DNA from: Candidatus Desulfovibrio kirbyi
Lineage (GTDB): Bacteria; Desulfobacterota; Desulfovibrionia; Desulfovibrionales; Desulfovibrionaceae
Direction: 5' to 3'
NCBI GenBank assembly: GCA_013374015.1
Contig: BLLL01000001.1
Span: 124,001-188,000 of the forward strand
Length of the DNA stretch: 64,000 nucleotides
The position numbers and the translations under genes were made by a program. Below, in pieces: positions 1 through 9,208 of the stretch (position 1 is its first letter; the number at the start of each line of letters is the position of its first letter). The notes under the pieces were generated by a model that saw only the letters and a program-made list of their open reading frames with translations, made no database searches and was not told the DNA's origin.

Positions 1-174
1 GCGCTTGCAGCGGCAAACGGCTATATCGGGACACAGCCTGAGAAGCAGCCGATACTCTTGACAGGCTCATTGTATTTGCTGGCGGATTTCTTTACTCTTT
101 ATCCGGAATACACAGGAGTGCGCCCATGCAAAAGCCTCTCGCCTACACACCCAAAAATGTTTGGGAAACACTGA
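1..174 (+). CDS. folC: FolC C-terminus (partial): folylpolyglutamate/dihydrofolate synthase
   Basis: The open frame enters from the left edge and stops at 172-174. It carries LLTGSLYLLADFF around residues 19-31, which resembles the conserved C-terminal end of bifunctional folylpolyglutamate/dihydrofolate synthases, the cytoplasmic enzymes that add glutamate to folates. The start and ATP-binding domain lie outside the window. The 3' end overlaps the next gene by 49 bases, and the ribosome-binding site of the aminopeptidase lies inside this frame, so the two are probably co-transcribed. The call rests on a short C-terminal stretch only. Confidence 0.62.
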   Translation, partial: ALAAANGYIGTQPEKQPILLTGSLYLLADFFTLYPEYTGVRPCKSLSPTHPKMFGKH

Positions 175-1502
175 CACGCCGCGAAGAAGTGGATGCCTTG
201 GCAACCCGCTATATTGATTTCTTGAGCAGATGCAAAACAGAGCGTGAAACCGTGGCTTATGTTTGCGAATGCCTTGCAAAAGCCGGATTCAGTGAAGATT
301 TTACAAAAAAATCCGTCTTTCGTTCTCTGCGCGGCAAAACAGTGTTTGCCGCGCGGCGGGGTAGAAACCCGCTCTCGGATGGCTTTGCGCTCATTGCGGC
401 GCATGTGGACACCCCGCGGCTGGATTTCAAACAGCGTCCTCTCATTGAACAACCCGGCGTGGTTCAGGCAAAAACCCACTATTACGGCGGAATCCGCAAA
501 TATCAGTGGCTGGCGCGCCCGCTTGCCCTGCACGGCGTCATAGTGCGTGAAAACGGGGAAAAACTTCCCGTAACGCTGGGTGAAAAGCCCGACGAGCCGG
601 TTTTCTGCATCGCGGATCTTTTGCCGCACCTGGCGCAGAAGCAGGGCGCGCAAACCATCAACGACGCTTTTGAAGGCGAAAAATTAAATCTTGTTCTCGC
701 TCACAGCCCTGCCCCCGACACAAAAACCAAAGGCAAGGCCGACAAGAAAACCGAACCTGTCAAAGACCACCTGCTTATCTTGCTGCACAAACAATACGGA
801 ATCACCGAAGAAGATTTGATCACTGCGGAAGTGCAAGCAGTGCCGGCAGGCCCGGCGCGTTTTGCGGGCTTTGACCGGTCGCTTGTGGGCGGCTACGGAC
901 AGGACGACAGAATCTGCGTGTTTACGGCCCTAGAAGCCCTGCTCAACGCCAAATCCGCAGGCCGGAACATGGCTGTCATCTTCTGGGACAAGGAAGAAAT
1001 AGGCTCGGACGGCGCCACGGGTGCCACGTCACGATTTTTTCAATACTGCGTCGAGGATTTGTCCCGCACATGGGGGCGGAAGGCGTCCACCGCACAAATT
1101 TTTTTGGCGACACAGGCGATCTCCGCCGATGTGCAGGGCGCACTTGACCCTGACTTCCAGGACCTGCACGAAAAGCAGAACGCAGCCCTGCTTGGCTACG
1201 GCCCCTGCTTTTCAAAATTCACGGGGTCACGCGGAAAATACGGCGCCAGCGAGGCGGACGCCGAGTTTTTCGCCTCTCTGCGCGGGTTGCTCAACGCAAA
1301 AAGCATCCCCTGGCAGACAGCGGAACTCGGTAAAGTCGATGCGGGCGGCGGCGGTACGGTGGCCCTGCATCTGGCGGCCTACGGCATGCAGGTGATAGAT
1401 TTCGGGCCTGCGCTACTCTCCATGCACAGCCCCTTTGAACTGGCAAGCTGCGCCGACCTTTGGGCAACACTTGCCGCGTACAGGGCTTTTTTTGAGGACT
1501 GA
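126..1502 (+). CDS. M18-family aminopeptidase
   Basis: A 458-residue cytoplasmic metallo-aminopeptidase that removes N-terminal, often acidic, residues from peptides. M18 hallmarks are in order: AAHVDTPRLD (about 91-100) with the His-x-Asp metal ligands, a GQDDRI segment (about 258-263), DKEEIGSDGATGA (about 288-300) with the catalytic Glu pair, and a late SMHSPFE carrying another metal-binding His. Length is normal for the bacterial family. The ATG at 126 has AGGAG 8 bases upstream. It overlaps the end of folC and converges on mltA, which ends 8 bases beyond its stop. Confidence 0.93.
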   Translation: MQKPLAYTPKNVWETLTRREEVDALATRYIDFLSRCKTERETVAYVCECLAKAGFSEDFTKKSVFRSLRGKTVFAARRGRNPLSDGFALIAAHVDTPRLDFKQRPLIEQPGVVQAKTHYYGGIRKYQWLARPLALHGVIVRENGEKLPVTLGEKPDEPVFCIADLLPHLAQKQGAQTINDAFEGEKLNLVLAHSPAPDTKTKGKADKKTEPVKDHLLILLHKQYGITEEDLITAEVQAVPAGPARFAGFDRSLVGGYGQDDRICVFTALEALLNAKSAGRNMAVIFWDKEEIGSDGATGATSRFFQYCVEDLSRTWGRKASTAQIFLATQAISADVQGALDPDFQDLHEKQNAALLGYGPCFSKFTGSRGKYGASEADAEFFASLRGLLNAKSIPWQTAELGKVDAGGGGTVALHLAAYGMQVIDFGPALLSMHSPFELASCADLWATLAAYRAFFED

Positions 1503-1509
1503 CAAACCT

Positions 1510-2616
1510 CTATTTTGCCAGTAGCACCCACGCCGGCCCTTTAGCGTCCAGATGGCTTGCCACATAGTTGGCGTGTTCGTCCGATCCGCAAAAAATATCA
1601 ATGCGCCTGCCCTTTATCGCGCCGCCCACGTCCTGCGCAAAGCCGATGCCGCGCAAGGGCGCCTTGCCGTAGTTCTCGTCCGGTATATTAACGCCGTAAG
1701 CCACTACCGCCCCCAACGGAATTTCCGCACGGTTCACGGCAAGCGAAAGCCAGTCGTCTACCGTAAAGCCCATTGTGCCTGTCGGTCCTTTGTCGCCGTA
1801 CCTGAAAAATACGTAGCTCGGGTTGTCGTTCAGGATTTCGCGCACACGACCGGGATTGTCCTTAAGCCACTGGCGCTGTTCATAAATATCCCCCCGCTTG
1901 AGCAGGCCTTTTTCACGCATAATCCGGCCGGAACTTTTGTATTTGTGGCCGTTTTGGCATTCATAGTTCACATAGACTTGGCTGCCGTCCTCAAAGAACA
2001 GACGCCCTGACCCCTGAATTTCCAGAAAAAAGGAATCCACCGGATCGGCAACCCAGGCAAGTTCAAGGCCGCGTCCGGCAAGCACCTGTTTTTCTTCAAT
2101 AGTCCTGCGATCATAGTAATGCCCTTTGCGGCGCTTGTTTTTTACTTCCGGAGGGCACCGGTAGAGTGCCTGGGTATAGCCCGGCTTGCGCGTGCGGCTT
2201 GCCCGCACTACCGGCTCATAGTATCCTGAATAGTCAATACCGCCCGAAACGGCTACCCAACGAAAGTTTTGTAAAAAAAGTGTCGGGTTGGCGTCCAGTT
2301 GCGGCAGCAGGGCATACAAGCGCGTGAGCGCGCGGGCAAGGTCGCCCCAGGTCAGCCTCAAACTGGAGTTTGAAATCGCAAGTGATTCCAATGGATTGCC
2401 GCTGACAAAACGTAGCGACTTGGCAATAGTCGGCGCCATGTCTTTCCAGCTTTTCAGACGCTGGTTATACGGAGCAAGGTGGGTTACAAAAAACTCGGGC
2501 CTTTCAAAGGCAACCAGTGGAGCAGGCGGGCGCGGCGGTCTGTCCTGCGGTTTTTTCGCGCAAGAAAACAGAAAGCAAAACAACAGTAAACACAAAAAAG
2601 GAATTTTTCCATGCAT
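1510..2616 (-). CDS. mltA: MltA-type membrane-bound lytic transglycosylase (lipoprotein)
   Basis: A 368-residue murein hydrolase that cleaves the MurNAc-GlcNAc bond with 1,6-anhydro product. The N-terminus has a hydrophobic signal ending in LFSC, a lipobox, so the mature protein should be a lipid-anchored envelope enzyme. The MltA domain follows, and the C-terminal 3D domain shows GFAQDVGGAIKGRRIDIF with the conserved aspartates. The upstream in-frame extension (to 3024) is rejected because it would bury the signal peptide. The ATG at 2616 has GGGAG about 10 bases upstream. That start codon shares the ATGCAT palindrome with the divergent thioesterase gene. Confidence 0.93.
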   Translation of the reverse strand: MHGKIPFLCLLLFCFLFSCAKKPQDRPPRPPAPLVAFERPEFFVTHLAPYNQRLKSWKDMAPTIAKSLRFVSGNPLESLAISNSSLRLTWGDLARALTRLYALLPQLDANPTLFLQNFRWVAVSGGIDYSGYYEPVVRASRTRKPGYTQALYRCPPEVKNKRRKGHYYDRRTIEEKQVLAGRGLELAWVADPVDSFFLEIQGSGRLFFEDGSQVYVNYECQNGHKYKSSGRIMREKGLLKRGDIYEQRQWLKDNPGRVREILNDNPSYVFFRYGDKGPTGTMGFTVDDWLSLAVNRAEIPLGAVVAYGVNIPDENYGKAPLRGIGFAQDVGGAIKGRRIDIFCGSDEHANYVASHLDAKGPAWVLLAK

Positions 2617-3027
2617 GATTTTTCTACTCCCTGTGTCTGGATGCCCCACCGTGTCTCTTACGGTGAAACAGACACCATGGGCGTTTTGTACTACGCGGAA
2701 TATTTGCATCTTTTTGAACGTATCCGTAGTGAATATATCCGTCAATGCGGCATGAGCTACGCTGATGTGGAAAAAAAAGGCATTTTTCTGCCCGTGCGTG
2801 AAGCCCGTTGCCGCTATCGCGCTCCGGCCCGCTACGATGACCTGGTGAGGATACGCGCCGCCAGCGAATGGGGGCGCGCTTCGCTCCGTTTTGTATATGA
2901 GATATGGAATGAAGACAAGACGCGCCTTTTGGCCGAAGGCATGACACAACACGCGCTGGTCAATGCCCAAAGCCGGCCTGTTGCCGTGCCCGACTGGTTC
3001 AGACAACTTTTTAACAGGTTGCAATAG
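2611..3027 (+). CDS. YbgC/4-hydroxybenzoyl-CoA-type acyl-CoA thioesterase
   Basis: A 138-residue single hot-dog-fold thioesterase. The family signature HRVSYGETDTMGVLYYAEYL (about 13-32) includes the catalytic Asp, followed by the helix LFERIRSEYIRQ. Members hydrolyse short acyl-CoA or acyl-ACP esters in the cytoplasm; some associate with Tol-Pal or lipid synthesis, but no tol genes are present here. ATG 2611 is preceded by AAGGA with 8-9 base spacing; an internal ATG at 2641 would also keep the signature but lacks a comparable site. Its 5' end overlaps mltA by 6 bases on the opposite strand. Confidence 0.9.
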   Translation: MHDFSTPCVWMPHRVSYGETDTMGVLYYAEYLHLFERIRSEYIRQCGMSYADVEKKGIFLPVREARCRYRAPARYDDLVRIRAASEWGRASLRFVYEIWNEDKTRLLAEGMTQHALVNAQSRPVAVPDWFRQLFNRLQ

Positions 3028-3035
3028 CGGCAGTA

Positions 3036-3065
3036 TTGACCGATTTGTAACTTGTCCGATATACG
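3036..3065 (+). promoter_or_regulatory. Candidate sigma-70 promoter for argF
   Basis: TTGACC (3036-3041), an 18-base spacer and TATACG (3060-3065) lie just after the thioesterase stop and about 90 bases upstream of the argF start. Predicted by eye only. No clear arginine-repressor palindrome is visible next to it. Confidence 0.4.
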
Positions 3066-3156
3066 CACCATACGTATTAATGACAAATATGGCGTGTCAG
3101 AACCTCGCTCTCCCGATCTGAGGTTCGCTGCCTCCCTTGGCGCGCCGGTAAAATTG

Positions 3157-4188
3157 ATGGAGTGTCCGTTGAACAGCCTCTACAAAAGAAATTTTTTGAA
3201 AGAATGTGATTTCACGCCCAACGAGCTTGTTTCTCTTTTGGATTTGTCGGCCAAACTCAAAAAAGCCAAATGTGAGCATCGTGAGCCAAAGTTTTTAAAA
3301 GATAAAAACATTGTGCTCCTGTTTGAAAAAGATTCCACGCGCACCCGCTGCGCCTTTGAGGTGGCCGCGCACGATCAGGGCGCACATGTCACCTATCTTG
3401 GGCCTTCCGGTTCGCAGATGGGAAACAAGGAATCCATGCCGGATACCGCCCGTGTGCTTTCCCGTTTTTTTGACGGCATTGAATACCGCGGATTTGCCCA
3501 AAGCCATGTTGAGGCGCTGGCGCGTTATTCTTCTGTGCCTGTCTGGAACGGCTTGACCAACGAGTGGCATCCGACGCAGCTTTTGGCGGATATGCTGACC
3601 ATGCGCGAGTGCTGCAACAGGCCTTTGCACCGGCAGACGTTGGCCTATCTTGGTGATGCGCGTTACAATATGGGCAATTCCCTGATGATGGGTTCCGCCA
3701 TATTGGGCGTGGATTTCCGTTCTGTGGCGCCCCGCGCGCTGTGGACATCGGATGAGGTTTTCGAAATGGCGGTACGTATGGCAACGCAAACAGGCGCGCG
3801 AATCACCCGGACGGAAAGCGTTGAAGACGGCGTTAAAGGGTGCGATTTTTTATATACGGATGTCTGGGTTTCCATGGGAGAACCGGAAGATGCCTGGAAA
3901 GAGCGCATAGCTTTGCTTGCGCCGTACCGTGTGGACATGTCGGTTGTAGACAGAACAGGGAATTCTGACTGCAAGTTTTTGCATTGTCTGCCGAGTTTTC
4001 ACAATCGGGATACAACGGTTGGCGAGGATATTTATCAACGTTTTGGACTTGCCTGCATGGAAGTGGCGGACGATGTTTTTGAATCTCCCCTCAATATGGC
4101 CTTTGAAGAGGCGGAAAACCGGATGCACACCATTAAGGCCGTCATGGTCGCCACACTTTGCACAGGAAGACTGTTGGCTGAAATATAG
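3157..4188 (+). CDS. argF: Ornithine carbamoyltransferase
   Basis: A 343-residue cytoplasmic enzyme converting ornithine and carbamoyl phosphate to citrulline in arginine biosynthesis. It shows the carbamoyl-phosphate motif STRTRCAFE, the HPTQLLAD stretch, the ornithine-binding DVWVSMGE region and HCLPSFH with the catalytic Cys. It is close to the long enterobacterial-type OTCs (334 residues). The start is set at ATG 3157 because N-terminal homology ([14 protein letters not shown]) begins just after it; an upstream TTG at 3052 would add 35 unrelated residues. argC and argJ lie elsewhere in the window, so arginine genes are scattered. It converges with mgtE. Confidence 0.95.
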   Translation: MECPLNSLYKRNFLKECDFTPNELVSLLDLSAKLKKAKCEHREPKFLKDKNIVLLFEKDSTRTRCAFEVAAHDQGAHVTYLGPSGSQMGNKESMPDTARVLSRFFDGIEYRGFAQSHVEALARYSSVPVWNGLTNEWHPTQLLADMLTMRECCNRPLHRQTLAYLGDARYNMGNSLMMGSAILGVDFRSVAPRALWTSDEVFEMAVRMATQTGARITRTESVEDGVKGCDFLYTDVWVSMGEPEDAWKERIALLAPYRVDMSVVDRTGNSDCKFLHCLPSFHNRDTTVGEDIYQRFGLACMEVADDVFESPLNMAFEEAENRMHTIKAVMVATLCTGRLLAEI

Positions 4189-4219
4189 TGCGCGTGGCGC
4201 GTAATTTCCAATCAATTCG

Positions 4220-5590
4220 TCAAAACACCAGAAGCGTGGCAAGCCCCAGAAAGATAAAAAAACCCGCGCCGTCAGTAATGGTGGTTAAAAAAATACTGGA
4301 CGCATGCGCCGGATCACGCCCCAATGCCCGCAAAATCAACGGAATGGAGCCGCCGGCCACCGCCCCGATCATCATATCGCATAAAAGCGCGCCCCCCATA
4401 ACCCCGCCCACAACGACATTCGCGGTAAACTGCCACGCGCCCGCAAAGGCCACAAGCGACATAAACAGCCCTGTGACGATACCTATTTTTGCCTCACGCA
4501 GCACTGCCAGCCAAGCTTTTTTGTGGTCAAAGCGGTCTGTCGCCAGTTGGCGTATCATGACGGCAAGCGCCTGCTGGCCTGTATTGCCCGCCTGGTTGGC
4601 AACCATGGGCATAAGTACTGCCAGTGCCGCCATCTGGGCAACCGTGCCTTCAAACATATACACAACAGACGCTGAAATCGCGGAATTGAACAGGTTGACC
4701 ATCAACCAGGGCAGGCGCTTGCGCACGCTCTCTGGCCAGGGGGTGTCGACGTTTTCCTCCGGATCTGCGCCCACCATGCCGAGCATGTCCGCGCTGTTTT
4801 CTTCATCAATAATATCCATTATGTCGTCATACGTCACAACGCCCATAATGTGGCCTTCATAATCCACAACAGGCATGGCAAGAAAATTGTAGCGGGAAAG
4901 CGCGCTTGCCGCCTCACGCCTGTTGGCGTCATACCGCACGCTGATCACGGCCTGGCCTGCCACCGCCTCCCCAACAAGGGTGCCGGGCCGCGCAAGCATC
5001 AAATTCCGCACGGACAACACACCCAAAAGCACGTCTTTTTCATCCACCACATAGCCGTAGTAGGGATTTTCTTTTTCTTTCATTTCGCCGCGGATATGGG
5101 CAATGGCTTCATCAACGGTAAGATGCTTTTCCAGAAGAATCAGATCGGTGTTCATGTACCCCGCGGCGGAATCCGGATCGAAATTGAGCAGATTGCGCAG
5201 CTCCTCAGAATTCTCCCTGGTCAGTTTTTTCAGCAGAACGTTGCGGTGTTCCTCGTCCAGTTCGTCCAGCACGTCGGCGGCATCGTCCGGCGCCATTTGG
5301 GCGATGATTTGCGCGGCCACGTCCGCGTCCATGTTTTCCAGAACGTCCACGGCAACGTTGCCGTCCAGCTCCGCCAATGCTTCTGCGGCGTCTCCTTTGG
5401 ACATATTGTGCAGAGCGCAAACCTGCTTTTCCAGCGATAAATGCTCAAGCCTGTCCGCCATGTCCGCCGGGTGCACAAATTCCGCGTCCTTGGTTGTTTC
5501 ACGACAAATTTCGGGCATAACAATGCCGCGCGGCTCATTGTCGCACGCGCTCGAATTCGCAGATGACTTCCCAGGAAGGCCGCCGGCCAT
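4220..5590 (-). CDS. mgtE: MgtE-family magnesium transporter
   Basis: A 456-residue inner-membrane Mg2+ channel/transporter. An acidic N-terminal helical domain (MgtE_N, rich in D and E, about 20-130) precedes two CBS domains (about 130-260), which gate the channel by sensing cytosolic Mg2+. Five hydrophobic segments follow from about residue 275, with the pore stretch PMVANQAGNTGQQALAV. ATG 5590 is chosen because AAAGGG lies 7 bases upstream; a TTG eight codons earlier and a later ATG (5518) are weaker. The promoter overlaps that of nadC. No Mg2+ riboswitch-sized leader is present. Confidence 0.94.
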   Translation of the reverse strand: MAGGLPGKSSANSSACDNEPRGIVMPEICRETTKDAEFVHPADMADRLEHLSLEKQVCALHNMSKGDAAEALAELDGNVAVDVLENMDADVAAQIIAQMAPDDAADVLDELDEEHRNVLLKKLTRENSEELRNLLNFDPDSAAGYMNTDLILLEKHLTVDEAIAHIRGEMKEKENPYYGYVVDEKDVLLGVLSVRNLMLARPGTLVGEAVAGQAVISVRYDANRREAASALSRYNFLAMPVVDYEGHIMGVVTYDDIMDIIDEENSADMLGMVGADPEENVDTPWPESVRKRLPWLMVNLFNSAISASVVYMFEGTVAQMAALAVLMPMVANQAGNTGQQALAVMIRQLATDRFDHKKAWLAVLREAKIGIVTGLFMSLVAFAGAWQFTANVVVGGVMGGALLCDMMIGAVAGGSIPLILRALGRDPAHASSIFLTTITDGAGFFIFLGLATLLVF

Positions 5591-5608
5591 ATACAACCCT
5601 TTTGCATA

Positions 5609-5636
5609 TTGCAACTTATGAAAACTTATGTATTAT
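5609..5636 (+). promoter_or_regulatory. Candidate promoter of the nadCAB operon
   Basis: TTGCAA (5609-5614), 16-base spacer, TATTAT (5631-5636), about 29 bases upstream of the nadC start. The -10 box overlaps the -10 box of the divergent mgtE promoter. Confidence 0.5.
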
Positions 5637-5660
5637 ATCACGCATACACACAAGGAACAA
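5632..5660 (-). promoter_or_regulatory. Candidate promoter of mgtE
   Basis: On the minus strand, TTGTTC (5660-5655), 17-base spacer, TATAAT (5637-5632). Its -10 occupies nearly the same bases as the nadC -10, so the two polymerases cannot bind together. Confidence 0.5.
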
Positions 5661-5664
5661 GTAC

Positions 5665-6537
5665 ATGTTCACACCTTGGGCACGATTTTTTACCGCTGAA
5701 TCACATCTTCTGCTGCAACGGATCATTGATCTGGCGTTTGCCGAAGACGGCCCTGAACTGACAGCTCAGGCGCTTTTTGCGCGGCGCTCCATCCTGCACG
5801 CCCGTATCCGCACAAAACAGGACACGATTGTTGTGGGCTTGCCCATCGTCGGCGCTGTTTTCAAGCGTCTTGGAGTCCCCTTCCGCTGGAGAGCGCTTGT
5901 GCCCGAAGCTTCGCGCGCGCCGGCCATGACCGAGGTTGCCCTCATACAGGCACCCTCTGTATACATGCTCAAGGCGGAGCGCGTTATTCTGAATTTTATC
6001 ACACACCTTTCCGGAATCGCCAATCTCACCGCACTGTATGTAAACGAGCTTGAGGGCACGGGTGTGCGTCTGCTGGACACACGCAAAACAACGCCTGGGC
6101 TGCGCTGGGCGGAAAAATACGCTGTGCAGGCGGGCGGGGGCACAAACCACCGCAAGGACCTGGCAGAACTGCTCATGCTCAAAGACAACCACATTGACGC
6201 GGCGGGTTCCATCACAAACGCCGTTGCCGCGTTGCGTAAACAGTACCGTCCCTGTCCTCCCATCGAGGTGGAGTGCCGCACCCTTGAGCATGTGCGCGAA
6301 GCCGCAATCCTCAAGGTGTCGCGAATCATGATGGACAATATGTCGGACGAAACGCTTGCCCGCGCGCTTGCGCTGACACCGCCCGGCATTGAAACGGAAG
6401 TCAGCGGCGGAGTTACCCTTGAAACCATTCGAAACATTGCGCGATTAAGCCCGCGCAAACCTGATTTCATTTCCGTTGGACGCATTACCCATTCGGCCCC
6501 TGCCGCGGATTTTAGCATGACGCTCGGCGCGCCATAA
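5665..6537 (+). CDS. nadC: Nicotinate-nucleotide pyrophosphorylase (quinolinate phosphoribosyltransferase)
   Basis: A 290-residue cytoplasmic enzyme that decarboxylates quinolinate while adding phosphoribose from PRPP to give nicotinate mononucleotide. Visible family features are LLDTRKTTPGLRWAEKYAV (about 133-151), GGTNHRKDL with the substrate-binding His-Arg-Lys, MLKDNHI and a late VSGGVTLETI with ISVGRITHSAP. The ATG at 5665 has AAGGA about 9 bases upstream; longer in-frame starts would overlap mgtE. It is the first gene of the nadC-nadA-nadB set for de novo NAD synthesis from aspartate. Confidence 0.95.
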   Translation: MFTPWARFFTAESHLLLQRIIDLAFAEDGPELTAQALFARRSILHARIRTKQDTIVVGLPIVGAVFKRLGVPFRWRALVPEASRAPAMTEVALIQAPSVYMLKAERVILNFITHLSGIANLTALYVNELEGTGVRLLDTRKTTPGLRWAEKYAVQAGGGTNHRKDLAELLMLKDNHIDAAGSITNAVAALRKQYRPCPPIEVECRTLEHVREAAILKVSRIMMDNMSDETLARALALTPPGIETEVSGGVTLETIRNIARLSPRKPDFISVGRITHSAPAADFSMTLGAP

Positions 6538-6552
6538 CCGAAACGGAATACC

Positions 6553-7593
6553 ATGAACGCTACAGCAAAAGCCATAACAGACGTCAAAAAATCGCTCGGC
6601 AAAAGCGTGTATGTTTTGGGACACCACTACCAATGCGACACTGTTGTCGCCCACTGCGACAAATGCGGCGACTCGCTGGAACTATCCCGCTGTGTGTCCG
6701 ATATTGAGGCGGCGCACATCGTTTTTTGCGGGGTCTACTTTATGGGCGAAACAGCAGCTCTGCTGGCAAGACCCGGCCAGTCCGTCCACCTGCCCGACCT
6801 TACCTCCAACTGCGCCATGTCCATGATGACCCCGGAGACCATAGCACGCAAGGTATTACAACAACTGACGGGCAGAGGGCGCAAAATCATCCCGCTTGCC
6901 TATGTCAACACCACGCTGGACATCAAGGCGCTTGTGGGAGAATACGGGGGGGCGACATGCACCTCGGCCAATGCCGGAAAAATGCTGGCCTGGGCGCTTG
7001 ATCAGGGAGGGAGCGTACTGTTTTTACCGGACAAAAATCTGGGACGCAATACCGCAAAAAAACTTGGACTTTCTCAAAATGACCAGCAGATTTTGCGCAT
7101 CGGCAAAAACGGCCTGACGGATACGGACGGCATCGACCGTAAACTGCTGCTCTGGCCCGGCTGCTGCTGCATCCATACGCGATTTACCTCTGAAATGGTG
7201 GCTGCCGCGCGCGAGAAACACCCCGGCTGCCGTATACTGGCGCACCCTGAAGCGCGCCCGGAGGTTATTGAGCGCTGCGACGCCGCCGGCTCTACTGCGT
7301 TTTTGATCAGGGAGGCCGGCGAGGCCGCAGAAAAAAACCCGGATTCCACCCTCTATATCGCCACAGAGTACAATCTGGTGCGCCGACTGGCCGCGCGCCA
7401 CAAGGAGCGTTGCCGCATCCTGCCGCTCACGAAATCACTCTGCGGGGATATGGCCAAGGTCACGGCAAAAAAGCTGTTGCGCACTCTCACAAACATCAGC
7501 GCAAACAAAAGCGTCCCGATCAAGGTGGATATCGCGCGGATTGAGCCTGCGCGCCTCTCCCTGCAACGCATGCTGAAGGTTTGCGGGCAATGA
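6553..7593 (+). CDS. nadA: Quinolinate synthase A
   Basis: A 346-residue [4Fe-4S] enzyme condensing iminoaspartate with dihydroxyacetone phosphate to quinolinate. It has the N-terminal GHHYQ motif and three separated cysteines expected to bind the cluster (NCAMSMM around 97, LWPGCCCIH around 205, SLCGDMAK around 300). Length fits the family. It begins 16 bases after nadC, and its stop overlaps the nadB start in an ATGA junction, which indicates translational coupling. A G7 run near 6947 is in frame. Confidence 0.95.
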   Translation: MNATAKAITDVKKSLGKSVYVLGHHYQCDTVVAHCDKCGDSLELSRCVSDIEAAHIVFCGVYFMGETAALLARPGQSVHLPDLTSNCAMSMMTPETIARKVLQQLTGRGRKIIPLAYVNTTLDIKALVGEYGGATCTSANAGKMLAWALDQGGSVLFLPDKNLGRNTAKKLGLSQNDQQILRIGKNGLTDTDGIDRKLLLWPGCCCIHTRFTSEMVAAAREKHPGCRILAHPEARPEVIERCDAAGSTAFLIREAGEAAEKNPDSTLYIATEYNLVRRLAARHKERCRILPLTKSLCGDMAKVTAKKLLRTLTNISANKSVPIKVDIARIEPARLSLQRMLKVCGQ

Positions 7594-9188
7594 GCGCGCA
7601 ATCCTGTCGCCGTTATGTACCTGTTTTAATTATAGGATCAGGCATTGCCGGATGCACGGCGGCGTTAACACTGGCCGACGCCGGCACTGAAGTTCTGCTG
7701 CTCACTACAGGGGAGAGCCTTGCCAACGGCAATTCAGAAATGGCGCAGGGCGGCATCATCTACAAAACAGCGGGCGCAAACGCAACGGCGGACGATGCGC
7801 GCGATCTTGCAAAAGACATACTTGTGGCCGGTCATTACCACAACTCACGCAAGGCGGTGAACCATCTTTGCCGCAATGGGCCGCGGTGCGTGGAAACAAT
7901 GCTGATACAGCGCGCGGGCATGCGGTTTGACAAAAATAGCGACGGCAGCTTTAACCTGACCCGTGAGGGCGGCCACCGCGCGTCGAGAATCCTGCACTGC
8001 GCCGACTATACCGGCCGCGCCATAATGGACGCCCTCACAGCGCACGTGCTGGCGCACCCAAAAATTACCCGTCTGCACAAACACGCGGCCATTGATCTGC
8101 TGACCACCCACCACCACGCGAAAAAATCGCAACACCGCTACGATGTGACAAACCGTTGCCTGGGCGCATATGTGCTGAACGAGGAAAGCGGCGAGCCGAT
8201 AACCGTCCTTGCCGACTGGACCGTCCTTGCCACAGGTGGCGCAGGCCAGGTATTTCTGCACACCACCAACGCGCCTGGCTGCGTGGGCGCGGGCATCTCC
8301 ATGGCCTTCCGAGCGGGTGTAAGTCTGGCAAATCTGGAATTCATGCAGTTCCATCCAACGGCCTTTTATGACGAGCGCGGCAACCGCCGCCCCCTGCTTA
8401 CCGAATCTCTGCGCGGAGAAGGTGCACGCCTTCTGGACGCAAACGGCAAACCCTTTATGCGCCGCTATGACAAACGTGGCGACCTGGCGCCGCGCGACAT
8501 TGTCGCCATTGCCATGATGGAAGAAATGCTGCAAAGCGCCGCGCCTTGTCTTTTTCTGGACGCAGGCGTCATCAAATACGATTTGCCGACCCGTTTCCCC
8601 ACGGTCTTTGAAACCTGCCGGAAAGCCGGGCTGGACATCCGCAACACTCCTGTTCCCGTTGTGCCCGCCGCGCACTATTTTTGTGGAGGAATCCTTGCCG
8701 ATACGTATGGGCGCACCTCCATGCGCGGTCTTTACGCTATCGGCGAATGCGCATGCACAGGTCTGCACGGCGCGAACCGTCTTGCCAGTTCGTCCCTGCT
8801 GGAGGCTCTTGTCTGGGGCGTTGCCTGCGGACGGGATATTGCCAGCGGGACGAACAGAGGCCTGCCCAAAAGCCTTTTCGGAGATATCCCTGACTGGCGG
8901 CATGAAGGCGACGACCAGCACGACGACCCTGCGCTTGTAGCCCAGGATTGGGCAAATATCCGCAACACCATGTGGAACTATGTCGGCATTTCACGTTCCA
9001 AAGCCAGACTGAAACGCGCCTTTACCGACATGCGCGACCTTGTGCGGCACATACACGACTTTTACAAACACACGCGTATTTCGCGGCGCCTTGTCGATCT
9101 TTTCCACGGATCGCAGACTGCCTATGTGATCACCCAGGCAGCTATGCGCAACCCGACAAGTTTAGGCTGTCATTACAGAATTGATTGA
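7590..9188 (+). CDS. nadB: L-aspartate oxidase
   Basis: A 532-residue FAD enzyme oxidising L-aspartate to iminoaspartate; in anaerobes fumarate is the likely electron acceptor. The N-terminal dinucleotide motif GSGIAGCTAALTLADAG (about 13-29) is followed by EMAQGGI, the substrate region EFMQFHPTAF and the late GANRLASSSLLEALVWG, typical of the succinate-dehydrogenase flavoprotein superfamily. The C-terminal helical domain is present. The start is ATG 7590, overlapping the nadA stop; an earlier TTG (7581) is less likely. NadB hands an unstable product to NadA, which fits the coupled order. Confidence 0.95.
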   Translation: MSAQSCRRYVPVLIIGSGIAGCTAALTLADAGTEVLLLTTGESLANGNSEMAQGGIIYKTAGANATADDARDLAKDILVAGHYHNSRKAVNHLCRNGPRCVETMLIQRAGMRFDKNSDGSFNLTREGGHRASRILHCADYTGRAIMDALTAHVLAHPKITRLHKHAAIDLLTTHHHAKKSQHRYDVTNRCLGAYVLNEESGEPITVLADWTVLATGGAGQVFLHTTNAPGCVGAGISMAFRAGVSLANLEFMQFHPTAFYDERGNRRPLLTESLRGEGARLLDANGKPFMRRYDKRGDLAPRDIVAIAMMEEMLQSAAPCLFLDAGVIKYDLPTRFPTVFETCRKAGLDIRNTPVPVVPAAHYFCGGILADTYGRTSMRGLYAIGECACTGLHGANRLASSSLLEALVWGVACGRDIASGTNRGLPKSLFGDIPDWRHEGDDQHDDPALVAQDWANIRNTMWNYVGISRSKARLKRAFTDMRDLVRHIHDFYKHTRISRRLVDLFHGSQTAYVITQAAMRNPTSLGCHYRID

Positions 9189-9208
9189 TACAGACCAGCG
9201 GAGCCGCC

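Noticed and set aside
5518..5664. Mg2+ riboswitch upstream of mgtE
   Set aside because: The transcribed leader would be only about 35 bases, too short for an M-box.
6947..6953. G7 run in nadA (similar runs in dnaG and secD) as slippage sites
   Set aside because: Only seven G, all in frame, within glycine codons; not out of line for this GC content.
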